From Welwitschia mirabilis (Eukaryota > Gnetophyta > Gnetopsida > Welwitschiales): a stretch of DNA of 64,000 bases. This document shows positions 46,450 through 57,440 of the stretch, in pieces (the first letter of the stretch is position 1; every line of letters begins with the position of its first letter). Location of the stretch: assembly GCA_051453625.1 (NCBI GenBank), contig JBOZIK010000001.1:11034974-11098973 (forward strand), read 5' to 3'. The translations under genes and the position numbers were made by a program. The notes beneath the pieces were generated by a model. That model made no database searches. It had not been told where the DNA came from and saw nothing but the letters and a program-made list of their open reading frames with translations.

Positions 46450-47700
46450 ATCTAGACTTGGAATCAAAACATTTGAGACATTTTCCTTTTTTCTTAAAAG
46501 GGGGAGCTTAATTATGGTGTTATAGGACCCATAATTATGCTTTTAACTCTTGGAGAATACTTAAAAATGCTTTTTTAAATAAATTTTGATCCATGAGGAT
46601 AATAGAAGACATAATAAAATAAATTTTTAACATCAAATAGAAAGATAATGAGAGATTTAATGAATTTATGAATAGATATAATATATTGCTTGAAAGATGT
46701 GCTAACAATGGAATTTAACTTAGATAAAGAGTAACAGANNNNNNNNNNNNNNNNNNNNNNNNNNNNNNNNNNNNNNNNNNNNNNNNNNNNNNNNNNNNNN
46801 NNNNNNNNNNNNNNNNNNNNNNNNNNNNNNNNNNNNNNTAGATATAATATATTGCTTGATAGATGTGCTAACCATGGAATTTAACTTAGAGAAAGAGTAA
46901 CAGATTTACTTGAGGGTTAGATTCAAATCTTAAAATAAATAGATTTATTATATAGAGAAAGCATTAAAAGCAAAAATTTTCATAAAATCGAGAAAGCTAT
47001 TACTCAATTTTAGAGCATGAACCAAGAATGTATACAAGAAGACAAAAAGAAAAACATTAATAAGGTGTTAACTTCTAAAGTAGAAGGTAATTTGTATAGT
47101 TATAAACATGTTATTATATTTATAGTTCTAACAATATTAGTCTTATGAAAGACGTTGCTGAGAAAGTAACTAACAATATGTTTGAGAAGTTTGATCAACT
47201 ATCTATTCAAAATTTAAAACAAGAAGAAGGATCATCTATGAACATTGTGAATAAGATAGATATGAAGAAACAAGTTGTTTATGGATATAAGAAGTTGTCT
47301 AATGATTAGACATAAATAAGCTAGATGTAAATGTAGGGAACTAACCTTAAGCTAGAAATAAACCTTATCCTTATCAAATCAGAAAATAGAAGACAAAGGT
47401 AGAAAATCCTTTTCAAAAGTATGTCAACTCTAAGATCTACTAATAGTTTGAGTATTATAAAAATTAGAAGAATAAAAATTATAAAAATAATTAAGAAAAA
47501 CACAAGTCAAATAAGAAAGAAAGGAATATTCCTACACAACCACAACCTAACTATAAAGAATCCACTAGTAAAGCAGTGTCTACTAGGTAAGAAAAACCTA
47601 AAGTAATAAAATGGAAACCAAAGAGAAGGAATAAGACAAATACATCCTCCAAAAAAGAAGAAACCTCAACAAAAAACAAAATAGTTATTTTAGAACAGAC
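46450..47700 (+). pseudogene. Gag remnant of element C
   Basis: Readable blocks: NSWRILKNAFLNKF (about 46547-46590; Athila/Tat gag usually has W-x2-L-x2-AFLxKFxP), then DNERFNEFMNRYNILLERC (about 46645-46702), the conserved E-x-F-x-Y-x-R-x2-LL-x2-CP region. The 100-N run at 46739-46838 follows directly, and the same 66 bases appear again after it with three changes, so this gag portion may be duplicated only by assembly. Lysine-rich sequence continues towards protease. Confidence 0.7.
46739..46838. other. Assembly gap, 100 N
   Basis: 46673-46738 and 46839-46904 are the same 66-base sequence with three differences. Either an unmerged overlap between haplotypes or a short true duplication. Confidence 0.9.
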
Positions 47701-47984
47701 ATGATTCATGACCTTTTCCATGAAATGTAATTAAATTAAGCATCCAAAGATTGAAAAGGATATGGAATATTTAATAAAGGCTCTTAAACATACTACAATA
47801 GCTTATCCCTATTAAAACTACTAAAATATGTGCTAGTTTATTGTAAGTAAATAAAAATTATGTGTTTCCAAAAAAGGAGTAAAAAGGCAGAAAAAGAAAA
47901 ACAAATAGAAATCATAAAAAAGAATCAAATCTTCTAGGATTCCACATAAATTCTTTAGAAGAAACAACATGAGAAATATAGTGA

Positions 47985-48350
47985 ACCAGGGATGCCTATG
48001 ATAGACATTAAACTTGATAATAGATTCGAGGTTAAAGCCTTGATTGATTTAGGGATAAGTGTAAATTTAATGGCTTATGAAACCTATGAAGAGTTAGAGA
48101 AATCAGAATTATCATCCTTTCAAGGGATGGTTTACCTGATAAATGGATCAATAATAACTCCTAAGGGAATTCTCAAAGATTTTTCTATTAAACTCTAGGG
48201 ATTTACCTATTTATTAAAATATTTAGTTATGAAAAATCAAGGGGACACACATGCAATAATCTTAGAAAGACCTTGTATGGATACTAATGATTCCACTATT
48301 TACTCTATGGAAGGAGTAATAGAGATAAGTTTAGGAGATTTAAAATAAGA
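47985..48350 (+). pseudogene. Protease of element C, relatively well preserved
   Basis: An open frame from 47992 reads MIDIKLDNRFEVKALIDLG then ISVNLMAYETYEELEKSEL for 68 codons. After one stop (TAG, from CAG) it continues as GFTYLLKYLVMKNQ, ending with a RPCMDT block (the GRPFL motif of gypsy proteases). The DLG catalytic triplet is intact. This is the longest undamaged coding stretch of C. Confidence 0.85.
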
Positions 48351-48769
48351 AATTAAGTTAGGTGATGTAGCAATTTTATAGAAAATAGGATTAAACCTCA
48401 AGATGGAACTAATTCCATATTACTCTAATAAGTTTATATAATTTTAAAACAATAAAATGAACAAAAATATAAAGAAGAAGGATTAACATCTTAGGAAATT
48501 AAAAAACCACCTCTTAATGATGGATTGAAATACATTGAGATAGCTCTCAATACACCTTTCATAATTAGTAGTATCTTAACTCACTCTTAAAAAGAAAACT
48601 TAATATATTGTTGGTTAAAAGAAAATGAGTATTTGCATGGCATTATACTGATATTAAAGGAATAATCTTGAAATATGCTAATACAAGATCTACCTTGATA
48701 AATTAATTAAAACTTGCAGACAACTTGAAAGAAGATGTAATTCATACATGTAAGAGGTAATTAAATAAG

Positions 48770-49260
48770 AAGTAATCAAACTCCTAAATATAGGATCTAT
48801 ATATCCTATATCAAACTTAAAATGGATTAGTCATATTATATTCGTACCAAAAAAAGGAAACAAATGATGAGTCTATATAGATTTTAGAATGTTAAAAATA
48901 GTAACCTTTAAAGACCATTTTCCTTGTATCATTTATGAATTAAGTTTTAGATAGAATCGTAGAACAACACTATTATAGTTTACATGAGGGGTATAGTGGG
49001 TACAATCAGATTCCTATAGCTCTAAAAAACTAGGCAAAAACTATCTTTACAAGCTACTAGAAAATCTATGCCTTTAAACTATTAATTTTTGGTTTATGTA
49101 ATTCTCTAGCTACATCTTAAGGATTAGTAAATAGCACATTTCATGACATGATAGGGAGATTAGTTGAAGTATTCATGGATGATTTATCAACCTTTAAAAA
49201 TAAATTTGAGGATTTATTAAACTAATTAAAAAAGGTCTTAAAAAGATGTTAAAAAAAAGG
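48770..49260 (+). pseudogene. Reverse transcriptase of element C
   Basis: Blocks: NLKWISHIIFVPKKGNK (about 48808-48860), YIDFRMLKIVTFKDHFPC (about 48873-48926), GYSGYNQIPIAL (about 48990-49025), AKTIFTSY (about 49033-49056), FGLCNSLA (about 49089-49113), then FHDMIGRLVEVFMDDLSTFK (49140-49199). The catalytic FMDD (49172-49183) is unchanged, in contrast to every other element in the window. Stops remain throughout. Confidence 0.88.
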
Positions 49261-49559
49261 TCAAGCTGATTTGATCTAAGAATCACTTTACAGTCACAGA
49301 AGGGATTGTCTTTGGGCATAAATTCTCACAAAAGGAAATTAAAATCGATGAAAAAAAGGTAAAAACTATAAAAAACATACTATCCTTAAATAAATTAAAA
49401 CAACTTAGATTTTTTCTTCGACATGTCCAATATTGTAGGAGGTTAATAGCTAATTTTAATAAAATTACTAAACCTTTTAAAAAGCTTCTCCAAAAATATG
49501 TGAAATATAATTGTATTGATGAATGCTAAGAAGCCTATCAAACATTAAAAGAAAATTTT

Positions 49560-49960
49560 CTCATAACTCTTGTGTTACTATAGCCCAATTTGACAAAGTT
49601 ATTTCATATAATAATAGATGCATCTAACCATGCTTTGGAAGTTATTCCAAGAAAAATAGATGATGTAAAAAAAAACCTTATGCTATTACTTATATTAATA
49701 AAACTTTATTATATATTACTAAAAAGAAATTAGGGGAAATGGTCATGTCATTAGAAAAATCAAGACATTGCATTTTAAGATATAAAGTAAAAGTTCATAT
49801 TGATTATAGTGTAATAATATTTTTGATGAAAAAGAAAGAGGCAAATTTGAGGATTATGAAATGGATATTGATAATGTAAGAATTTGATTTAAAAATTATT
49901 GATAGAAAGGAAACAAAAAGTGTAGTGAAAGATCACTTATCTACATTATAATTTCTTGAA
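49560..49960 (+). pseudogene. RNase H of element C
   Basis: MDASNHALEVIPRKIDD (about 49617-49668) contains the first RNase H Asp. After frame loss the pattern of a K-x-HI-D-YSVIIFLMKKKEA block (about 49787-49845) and a FDLKIIDRKETKSVVKDHLS block (about 49883-49945) match the C-terminal RNase H of element D. Stops and frameshifts. Confidence 0.75.
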
Positions 49961-50129
49961 GAGGAGGAACAAATTAATATTAGAAATGAATTCCCTAATC
50001 AATACCTTTTCCAAATCGAAATAAACCCATGGTTTATTAATATTGCTAATTTTATAGTTAGTAAAAGACTACCACCTCTCATGAACTAATATTAAAAAAT
50101 AAAATTATTAAGAGAAGTTAGAGATTACA

Positions 50130-51250
50130 TCTGATATGCAAAAATGTTATTTAAAAAAATGTAAAGACCATATTATAAGAAGATGTATTGAAGAAGAATT
50201 ACAGAATAAAATCCTTAAGAAAGCTCATGAAGGAGAAGCCAAAGAACATTATGGTGTAAAAATAAAAAAGATGAAAATCTTACATATAGGATACTATTGG
50301 TTAATAATATTTAAAGATTCTGTTTTCTATGTTAAAAATTGTGATAAATGTTAAAGGGAAGGAGAATCTACTCAAAATATGAAGATGCAACAATAATGAA
50401 TTTAATCAATTGAACCTTTTTATGTATGAAGAATGTATTTTATTATCCCAATTAATCCTTCTTCACATGAAAAGGGATACATCCTAGTACGTGTCAATTA
50501 TTTCATTAGGTGGGCAAAGGCTTAGGCTCTAGCACATTATTCTTCTAAAACTATCATAATTTCTCAACAACATCATCTATCAATTTGGAGCCTTAAAAAG
50601 TCTTATCTCGGATTGAAATACTCATTTTACAAGTGAAATACCTAAAAACTCCTCTAAAAATATGGGATTCATCATAAGCTATCTACTTTCTATCATCCTT
50701 AAACTAATGACCAAGCTAAAGTAACCAATAGGGAATCAAGTAGAATGTTAACAAAACCTATAAACATAAAGAAAACTAGTTGTGCAAAAAAAGTAAATGA
50801 AGCCTTATGGGCATATAAGATAACTTGGAAATAGAGTATAGGGTTTACATCTTATGAATTAGCTTATAGAAAATAGGCAATAGTGCTGATTGAATTCAAA
50901 ATTAAAACTTTTAAATTAGTTAAAAGTTAAAATGTAATATAGATAAAGCTCAAGAAGATTGGATAGGAAACATGAATATCCTAAATGAATAGAGAAAGAA
51001 AGCCCTTTTAAAAAAGGAAATTACACAACAAAAAATTAAAATATACCATAATAATAAAATAACAAGAATTTAATTTAGTACTGACCTATAACCCTAACAT
51101 GCTTTTACTCAAAAGAGAAATATGAACAAAATTGGCTTGAACCATATATAGTAACAAAAATGATAGGAAATGGAGCCTTTGAAATACATGGTTTAGATGA
51201 AAAAATACCTTATCAAGTAAATGTAAAAATATTAAGGATTTATAATAATC
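50130..51250 (+). pseudogene. Integrase of element C
   Basis: The open frame 50136-50354 holds the HHCC zinc domain: RRCIEEELQNKILKKAHEGE, H-Y-G-V, GYYWLIIFKD and CDKC. Further on are the IEPFYV block (about 50408-50430), HEKGYILVRVNYFIRWAKA (about 50467-50523; expected catalytic DY is NY), YGIHHKLSTFYHP (about 50659-50700), AKVTNRESSRML (about 50717-50750; usual AEVTNRE has Lys for Glu), KKVNEALWAYKITWK (about 50790-50834) and IGFTSYELAYRK (about 50840-50875). Two catalytic residues are therefore lost by G->A-type changes. Confidence 0.88.
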
Positions 51251-51299
51251 ATAAATCTTTACTAAATTATTGAGAAAATCATTATAGGATGGATAGAAT

Positions 51300-51890
51300 A
51301 TTCGCTCTATCTATAGAAATCATTAAATAATAAATAAAAAATAATGTTAACTCTTTAAGGATTATTTTATTCATGTAACTTTTCAAACTATGTGAGATAA
51401 TTGTGAATCTTCTTTTTTTAAAAAAGAAACCAAACATTATATTAAAAGAGAATAATTACTAGGAAGTAAAATTGTCCTATACTAGGAGGTATAAGAAATC
51501 CAATCAGTAAAAACCAGCCTGCAGACTTTATGTGAGCACACTAGATACAAAGCAAAATTAGGGGTAAAAACTCCCCAAATTCTAGTTTTAACATAGAATG
51601 GAAAAAACTACTATAAACTAAGGAGAACAAGGACTAATATGCCCTATAGTTTGGGAATATATGGCTATGTTAGTACTAGACCAGAAATTGTTCTAAATCA
51701 TCTATTAAAATTTTAAAGATCTAATTCACTTCTTTAAATTTCTCTACTCCTACCTGATTCTTGTTAGGATGAAGTCTAAAATCCTTCTTTTCATAACTCA
51801 ACTTAATAATATTTAACTAATATTTGTGAAATATTTTTAGGATTAATAAGAAACATCTCTTTAATCTATAAATTATAGCCAATAGGACTT
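51300..51890. other. Post-pol region of element C, no gene recognised
   Basis: Noncoding-looking sequence between the integrase and the antisense remnant. A self-complementary TTTTTTTAAAAAAG tract lies at about 51413-51426. Confidence 0.4.
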
Positions 51891-51899
51891 CTTTTCTTG

Positions 51900-52450
51900 G
51901 ATGGTCCATATCAATGTCTTCTTAAGTCTCTTGATTTTCTTCTTTAAAGGAGGAATTTGAATGCGATTGTAAATCTATTCTCTTACTTTGGTTGGCACTA
52001 TTCTCTTCCTTCTAGAAGGGGTTTCTTGAACTTTCTCTGGATGCTGGTGCTCTTATTCTCACTCTTTTATTAGAGGTTTCTCCTGAACTACCTTTTCTTA
52101 TGTTAGGAAAGAAATCACTTCCTCTATAGAATTATCTTAGGGTAGGGGCAGAGATGCTCCTTTATAAGATTGAGAACTTTCTAAGTTGGCCTTTCTCTTA
52201 CATTGAAGAGCTTGTTATGCTTGAACCTTTTCTTCTTTTTTCCTCTAGAATGCTAAGTTTTATTTAAAGTTCTTCAATGAGGATAAGCGAAAGGAGAGGC
52301 CTCCCTCACCCTTAGGTCCCTTGCAACTCTCCACAGTGCCATGTAAAGACCTAAGTGCCTTGATGAATCTTTTCATTGTGATGCCTAAATGGAGAAGTGG
52401 GGTAAGTTAATTTGATTCTCTATGTCTAGGGCCTTGAGGAAAGCAAATAT
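51900..52450 (-). pseudogene. C-terminal part of an antisense frame in element C
   Basis: Minus-strand sequence reads as lysine/glutamate/proline-rich protein with several stops and frameshifts. Examples are KRKGSS and EKVQETPSRRKRIVPTKVRE (about 51985-52045). It runs against the pol direction. No family is recognised. Position and direction fit the antisense frame known from Tat elements. The matching N-terminal part is proposed at 61430-62640, across element E. Confidence 0.35.
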
Positions 52451-53282
52451 AGCCCTATTGTGATGCGTATTTATACAATAATTATGCTCAAGAAGACCCT
52501 GTCATTTAAAAATGAAATAGATATTTTACACAACACAATACACTAATATGTATGGGATGGACTTGAATGTCATAATCCGTCAAAGTCTTAGGCTAGAAGA
52601 AAGAGAATTGACTTCAGCAAGAAACACTTACATATTGTAGTAACAAAAATAAATTGCAATGCAGTAAAGTACAATGTAACATACTTACACAAAGTTAATT
52701 TAGAATGAAAAAGGAATAATAAACCTAAACTAATAATGCTTAACCTTAACAAAAGTTTCCCTCATTACCTATATTACTTAAGAAACTATAGAAGCAAAAT
52801 AAACTATAAGGGATAAGTAACAATAAGCATAGAAATAAAAAATAGTTTTTGTATTAAAGTCGAACCACATCCGTGTTACAAAGTAGCCATACCTCAAGAG
52901 AAAGCATAGCCCAACACCAAGGAAGAAATCTTTCTACAACTACCAAGGATGAATCTCTGGTCTTTCGATCTCTTATCATAAGAATTTCTAATATAAGAAA
53001 AGACAAGATAGGCTTAAGGACGGAATTGATACTTATTAATAACAAACACACCAATAATAAAATTGACAAAAAATAATGGGCACAACCCTAACAGTTATGT
53101 AAAAGACATAAAAACAAATGGTAATAGTTAGGTAAATGTTCATTGAAGCATGATAATATATGTCATCCTGCTTATCATTTGAATAATATAGGGGACGATG
53201 TTACATCATAAACAATTCATGTTATCTAACAAATTGATCACATTTGGCATCTTTATTAGCTTTAATTATTCTATAGTCCAGA
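52451..53282. other. Region between the antisense remnant and the E LTR
   Basis: AT-rich, no convincing coding. Overlapping short frames at 52854-53076 occur on both strands and look random. The left part of the E LTR may start within this stretch (after about 53130), but homology to the other LTR is not visible there. Confidence 0.35.
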
Positions 53283-54173
53283 AGGATTATTGATAAAAAA
53301 TGCTAGTTTCTTTTCAATAAAATAATCAAAGAAGACCATCATCCCCTTCATTGTCCCGATGATAGGTAGGACGACACTCTGCTGATGTGGACTACTGAGT
53401 CAGCATTTCAAGAATATTCTATAATGTATTATCATGTCCATACTCATTTGGATGATAGCCCTGATGATACTCTTATGTAACTGACTCAAACAAGATTCTC
53501 TTGATTGTTTTGTCCATTTTCGAGTCATTGATAAGAATGCCTAACTGCACCAACCGTCTATCCTCATTTGCTGAATTTCCTTATACATAGGTCCTCCTTT
53601 GACTCTCCTTAGCATCTTCGATGCATCGGACATTCTTGTGATAGGAGATCGAAGGGTAGAATATCCATTTGCATGTGTTGCAGAAAGACGTGCACTTGGT
53701 GGCGGGCTGTGAATCTTCCATTGAGACCCAGCTATTTTGTAACCTAGATGAATGTTACTTTTTAACATAAAATCTTATTTTCTTTTCATGCCTACATTGA
53801 AGATATTCTAATTTCCCTTATAGTCTATGTTACTCTTGATCTGGTGACAATTTCTTGGGTGATATAGATTATCAAGTGTAGCCTTTGTTAAGGCTGGAAG
53901 CAAGTAGTGATATAGTTATTTTCAAATTTACATTTAGAATAATCGCATTTTACATTTTACATTGTATATTTATTTTCTTGCATTATTAGCTATTTTCTAA
54001 TTCCTCTTATTCTATAAAGCAATCTAAGTCTTATCTCATAGACTTCAATGAGATATGATATTTTGGGTCTACTACCATTATATTAGTGTTTTGTATTGTT
54101 GGAGATAATTATTTATTTTATTATTGATAGAATCCTTTGAGCTTAAGCACTCACACAAATACACACTACAACA
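53283..54173 (+). repeat. 5' LTR of element E
   Basis: Matches 59769-60656 almost throughout: GGATTATTGATAAAAA at the left edge, CCTAACTGCACCAACCGTCT (53539, 60029), GAATCTTCCATTGAGACCCA (53711, 60201) and TCACACAAATACACAC near the end. Differences are mainly transitions. It holds CpG-rich hairpin motifs at 53337-53375 and 53434-53470. The true left end may be up to about 150 bases further left. Confidence 0.85.
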
Positions 54174-54176
54174 AAT

Positions 54177-54193
54177 TGGCACCATTGCCAGGA
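54177..54193 (+). promoter_or_regulatory. tRNA-Asp-type primer-binding site of element E
   Basis: TGGCACCATTGCCAGGA differs from the Athila site TGGCGCCGTTGCCGGGG mainly by G->A changes. It lies three bases after the LTR end. Confidence 0.8.
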
Positions 54194-54425
54194 AAGTCTA
54201 TTGAGGAGTATGAGAGTTATCATCATTTGAATGAGTACATCAAATTTCTATTCAGTTATTCATCTATAGTGACATTGTATTTTTATTATAAATCATAGGT
54301 TTTCTATTTGTGGTTTTTATTTTTTTCAGTTTTTTTGATTTTCGATTTTTCTTTTTCTTTTACCATTTTTTTAGTTTCGATTTTAAGTTTTAATTTTTTT
54401 TAGAAAAATAGTGGTCTTTCTTTCT

Positions 54426-54451
54426 GTCGTCCTCATGACAAATAGGACAAC
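54426..54451. repeat. Hairpin motif copy in the E leader
   Basis: GTCGTCCT at 54426-54433 and AGGACAAC at 54444-54451 pair with one mismatch, consistent with a G->A change. Shorter than the copy at 57888. Confidence 0.65.
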
Positions 54452-54648
54452 AGTGTGATTTCAATTTCTTAGATTTTCATTTTTTTATAATAAATTAGTT
54501 TCTATCGTCTCCTGTGATGTTCGGATGATCAAGTGAACAACAAATCTATTTTTTGTATTTTTTGCTTTCTATTTTTAGTCTCAGTCCTATTTTCTGTTTT
54601 TGTATATCGGTTTTAGTTCTGTTTTGTTTTTCTTTTATTTCTATGTTT

Positions 54649-54688
54649 GTCATCCCTTCTGTCATTTCCATGATGAACAAGACGATAG
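54649..54688. repeat. Hairpin motif copy in the E leader
   Basis: GTCATCCCTTCTGTCATTTCC followed by ATGATGAACAAGACGATAG; the same word order as the copies in the LTRs, with degraded pairing. Confidence 0.5.
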
Positions 54689-54932
54689 TGTTGTTTTTTA
54701 TTTGTTTTTTTTTTGTTTTCTGTTTGCAAGAAACTATGATGTGATTGGTCCAGAAAAGGGCTTATCAGAGAAAAAAAGGGCTACTGACAGAAGAAAGTAT
54801 TTAAAAAAGTTAGGAACATAAAACTCTAAGTGCATATATTATTTTTCCAAGATCATTTTATTTTTATCATTTTTAAGCACCTACCTTCATCTTGAACTAA
54901 AGATTCTCTTCCTTCCATTCTTCTAGAAAAAA

Positions 54933-56494
54933 ATGAATAGTGATCAAGCCACCCATATAAAAATCCTTAGGAGAAATATAACATTTAGAGAACACCCTAA
55001 GGAAAATAGCAATAAAATAATTGAGGATCTTATTGCTGAAAAAAGGAGAAAAGAATCTAAGAATAATAGTAAGAAAATAGTTGGGGAATTTTTTGCTAAG
55101 AAAAAGAGGAGAATCCAAGGAAAATGATAAAAAAACACTTAGAGAGGTTTTTGCAGAAAAAAAGAGACCAACACAAAAAAATGTTGAGAGTAAGGATAGG
55201 GTCCATTCCTCTTTTCAACCACCTTATTATTCCCCATTTTCTTTGCAAAATCCATATAGAACTAATGAAGAAAATCTTAAGTATTCAACCTCATCCAATC
55301 ACTTTTACCCATCCCATTCATCTTTCATGAACTAATATTAATTAAAAAATGATCCAATAAAAGAATTAAGGAATACAATAAAAAAGTGTTATGAAAAACT
55401 CAATAAACTCACAAAAACTTTGGTTGCTTTTATTGAAATGAAAAATTCTCAAACCTATTCTTCTACATCTTACCTTGAGGAAAATGAAAACAACTTATAA
55501 ATGAATAATTATGATCCTTGCTTCCAAGTTGAGAACAAAATTTTAGATCAAACTTTATCATTCTACTCATTAGGAGATGAGCAAAGGAAAGACAATAATA
55601 ACTTGATTACATCTTTCAACAATGAAGATGAGGATGGCTATTTGGATGATAATGATGAGTATATTTATGAGTAAAACTATGATAAAAATGATTATCACAT
55701 TTCCCCTTCTAATGAAAACAACAACATGTAACAAAATGATAAGAATAGCGAAGAAAAGGAAGAAGATGACATTGAGATTTTAGACCGTATCCCAAGCTTT
55801 CACACATTTTGTAAGGATGAAGGAGTTCCACCAATATATGAGATTTAACTTTTAAAACTGATGGAAATAAGCATTGAAATAGAATTAATGGAAAATGATC
55901 AACTAAACTCAGATGAGAATTATAGTTTAGAATTAATGAATTTATTTAAATAGGAAGAGAAATTAAGCTAAGAAACATTAGAATCTCTTTCATCAAATAA
56001 TAAGAGATTTTCTTTTTATAATCTTTCTAGTGATCTTTTTGGGGAATCCACTATCCTGTAAAAGAATAATGATTCTCAACAAAATAAAAAAGAAAAAAAT
56101 AAAATAATCAATTATGAAGAAGAGGGAGATATAATCAAAGAAGAAACTATTCAAAGAAATAATTCTCCAAATCACATTCTTGTTCTTAAAAATAATAAAC
56201 CACATCATCTTAAGGACTTGAGTTCAAAAATCTCTCAGCCTCCTCCTTTGATAACTTCATGTGCAAAAAGTAATATCTTTTCTTCATTTACAAAGTTAAC
56301 TTTACCATGTACTTCCATTGATTATTCTTTTCCAAAACAAAACTTGGGATATCTTGAGATTATTAATTGGGGAAAATCAATCCTAATCCATGTTTGAAAT
56401 TAAAAGTCAAAGATCTTCTTAGGTACATAAAGCCTATCCTAATCTCTCATCCTAAGAAGTTTTTCACAAATATTTTGATCTCTTTTCACACCTT
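54933..56494 (+). pseudogene. Acidic Asn-rich reading frame of element E
   Basis: Starts MNSDQATHIKILRRNITF at 54933. After a frameshift near 55125 one frame (from 55081) stays aligned for about 440 codons to about 56400. It is interrupted only by TAA/TAG at 55333, 55339, 55498, 55672, 55729, 55846, 55951, 55969 and 56059, all explicable as CAA/CAG->TAA/TAG. The N-terminal part has three tandem modules of about 20 residues rich in Lys/Arg (xKKIxxExFAxKKR). The middle is very acidic (NNEDEDGYLDDNDEYIYE) and Asn-rich, with a possible coiled coil (about 55349-55440). No zinc knuckle, protease or polymerase motif occurs. It may be an unusual gag or an element-specific protein; no family recognised. 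Confidence 0.55.
55000..55182 (+). repeat. Three tandem 60-base coding repeats in element E
   Basis: Units start near 55004, 55063 and 55122. Each encodes an N-x-KK-x-(I/L)-x-(E/G/R)-(D/E)-(L/F/V)-(I/F)-A-(E/K)-K-(R/K)-(R/P) pattern. A frameshift separates units 2 and 3. Confidence 0.65.
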
Positions 56495-56594
56495 NNNNNN
56501 NNNNNNNNNNNNNNNNNNNNNNNNNNNNNNNNNNNNNNNNNNNNNNNNNNNNNNNNNNNNNNNNNNNNNNNNNNNNNNNNNNNNNNNNNNNNNN
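56495..56594. other. Assembly gap, 100 N
   Basis: Unlike the other 100-N runs, the bases directly flanking it are not identical. Instead, 55990-56490 (left) and 56594-57075 (right) are diverged copies of one segment. Confidence 0.9.
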
Positions 56595-57440
56595 CATCAA
56601 ATAATGGGATCTTTCCTTTTTATCTTTTTGAGGAAACCACCAAGTTAGAAGAGAATAATAATCCTTAACAAAATAAAAATGAAAACTAAGAAATAATAAA
56701 TTATAAAGAAGGGAGAGATACAAGCAACAAAGAAATTATTCAAACAAGTACCTATCCAAATCACATTATTTTCCTTGAAAGTAATGAATTACATCATCTT
56801 GAGGACTTTAGTTCAAAAATCTCCCAACCTCTTCCTTTGATAACTTCATGTGCAAAAAGTAATATCTTTTCCTCATTTTGCAAAGTCAACCTTACCATGT
56901 ACTTCCATTGCTCATTTTTTTTCAAAACAAAATTTGGGATGTCTTGGAATTATTAATTAAGCAAAACCATATCTTCTTGATCCCAATCCATGTGTTGAAT
57001 TAAAAGTCAAAGATCTTCTTAGGTACATAAATCCTATCCTAATCTCTTATCCTAAGAAGATTCTTACAAATACTTAGATATTAAATAAAGCCTTTCATGT
57101 TTAATATCAAGCTCTGAATAGAATTTATGTTTCAAATCCTTTACATCATGAGTTCGATAAGAGATTATTTTTCATAAGTTGTATAAATTTTTGATCCCTC
57201 ACATTAATCCTTATGAAAACAAAATTTTATTTGCTCATTTGAAAAAGCCTTATTTTCCTAAGAATCCATATCTTAAATCAAATAATAGGAAACATTTTAG
57301 ATATCCTTCAAAATTAGATTGAAAACTTTCTTTGAGTCCCTTTTCACATGCCTTTCACAATGATGCCCAAGATACTGAAAATTCTCATAAGAGATCATTT
57401 TTCAATGACACTTCATTCGTTTATCTCTTATCTGAAGAAT
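56595..57440 (+). pseudogene. Second copy of the C-terminal part of the E reading frame
   Basis: 56594-57075 repeats 55990-56490 with many substitutions and small indels. Shared blocks include SSKISQP-PLITSCAKSNIF (56221 and 56812) and AAAGTCAAAGATCTTCTTAG (56403 and 57003). Beyond 57075 coding-like sequence continues to about 57440 (for example IRDHFSMTLHSFISYL). This copy has more frameshifts than the left one. Either a real tandem duplication or two alleles placed in series around the gap. Confidence 0.6.

Noticed and set aside
53541-53768. 75-codon minus-strand frame with a partner at 60059-60280
   Set aside because: The similarity is explained by the two LTRs of element E, not by a gene family.
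54553-54821. Two overlapping plus-strand frames rich in Phe and Cys
   Set aside because: A consequence of T-rich leader sequence in element E, overlapping a hairpin motif.
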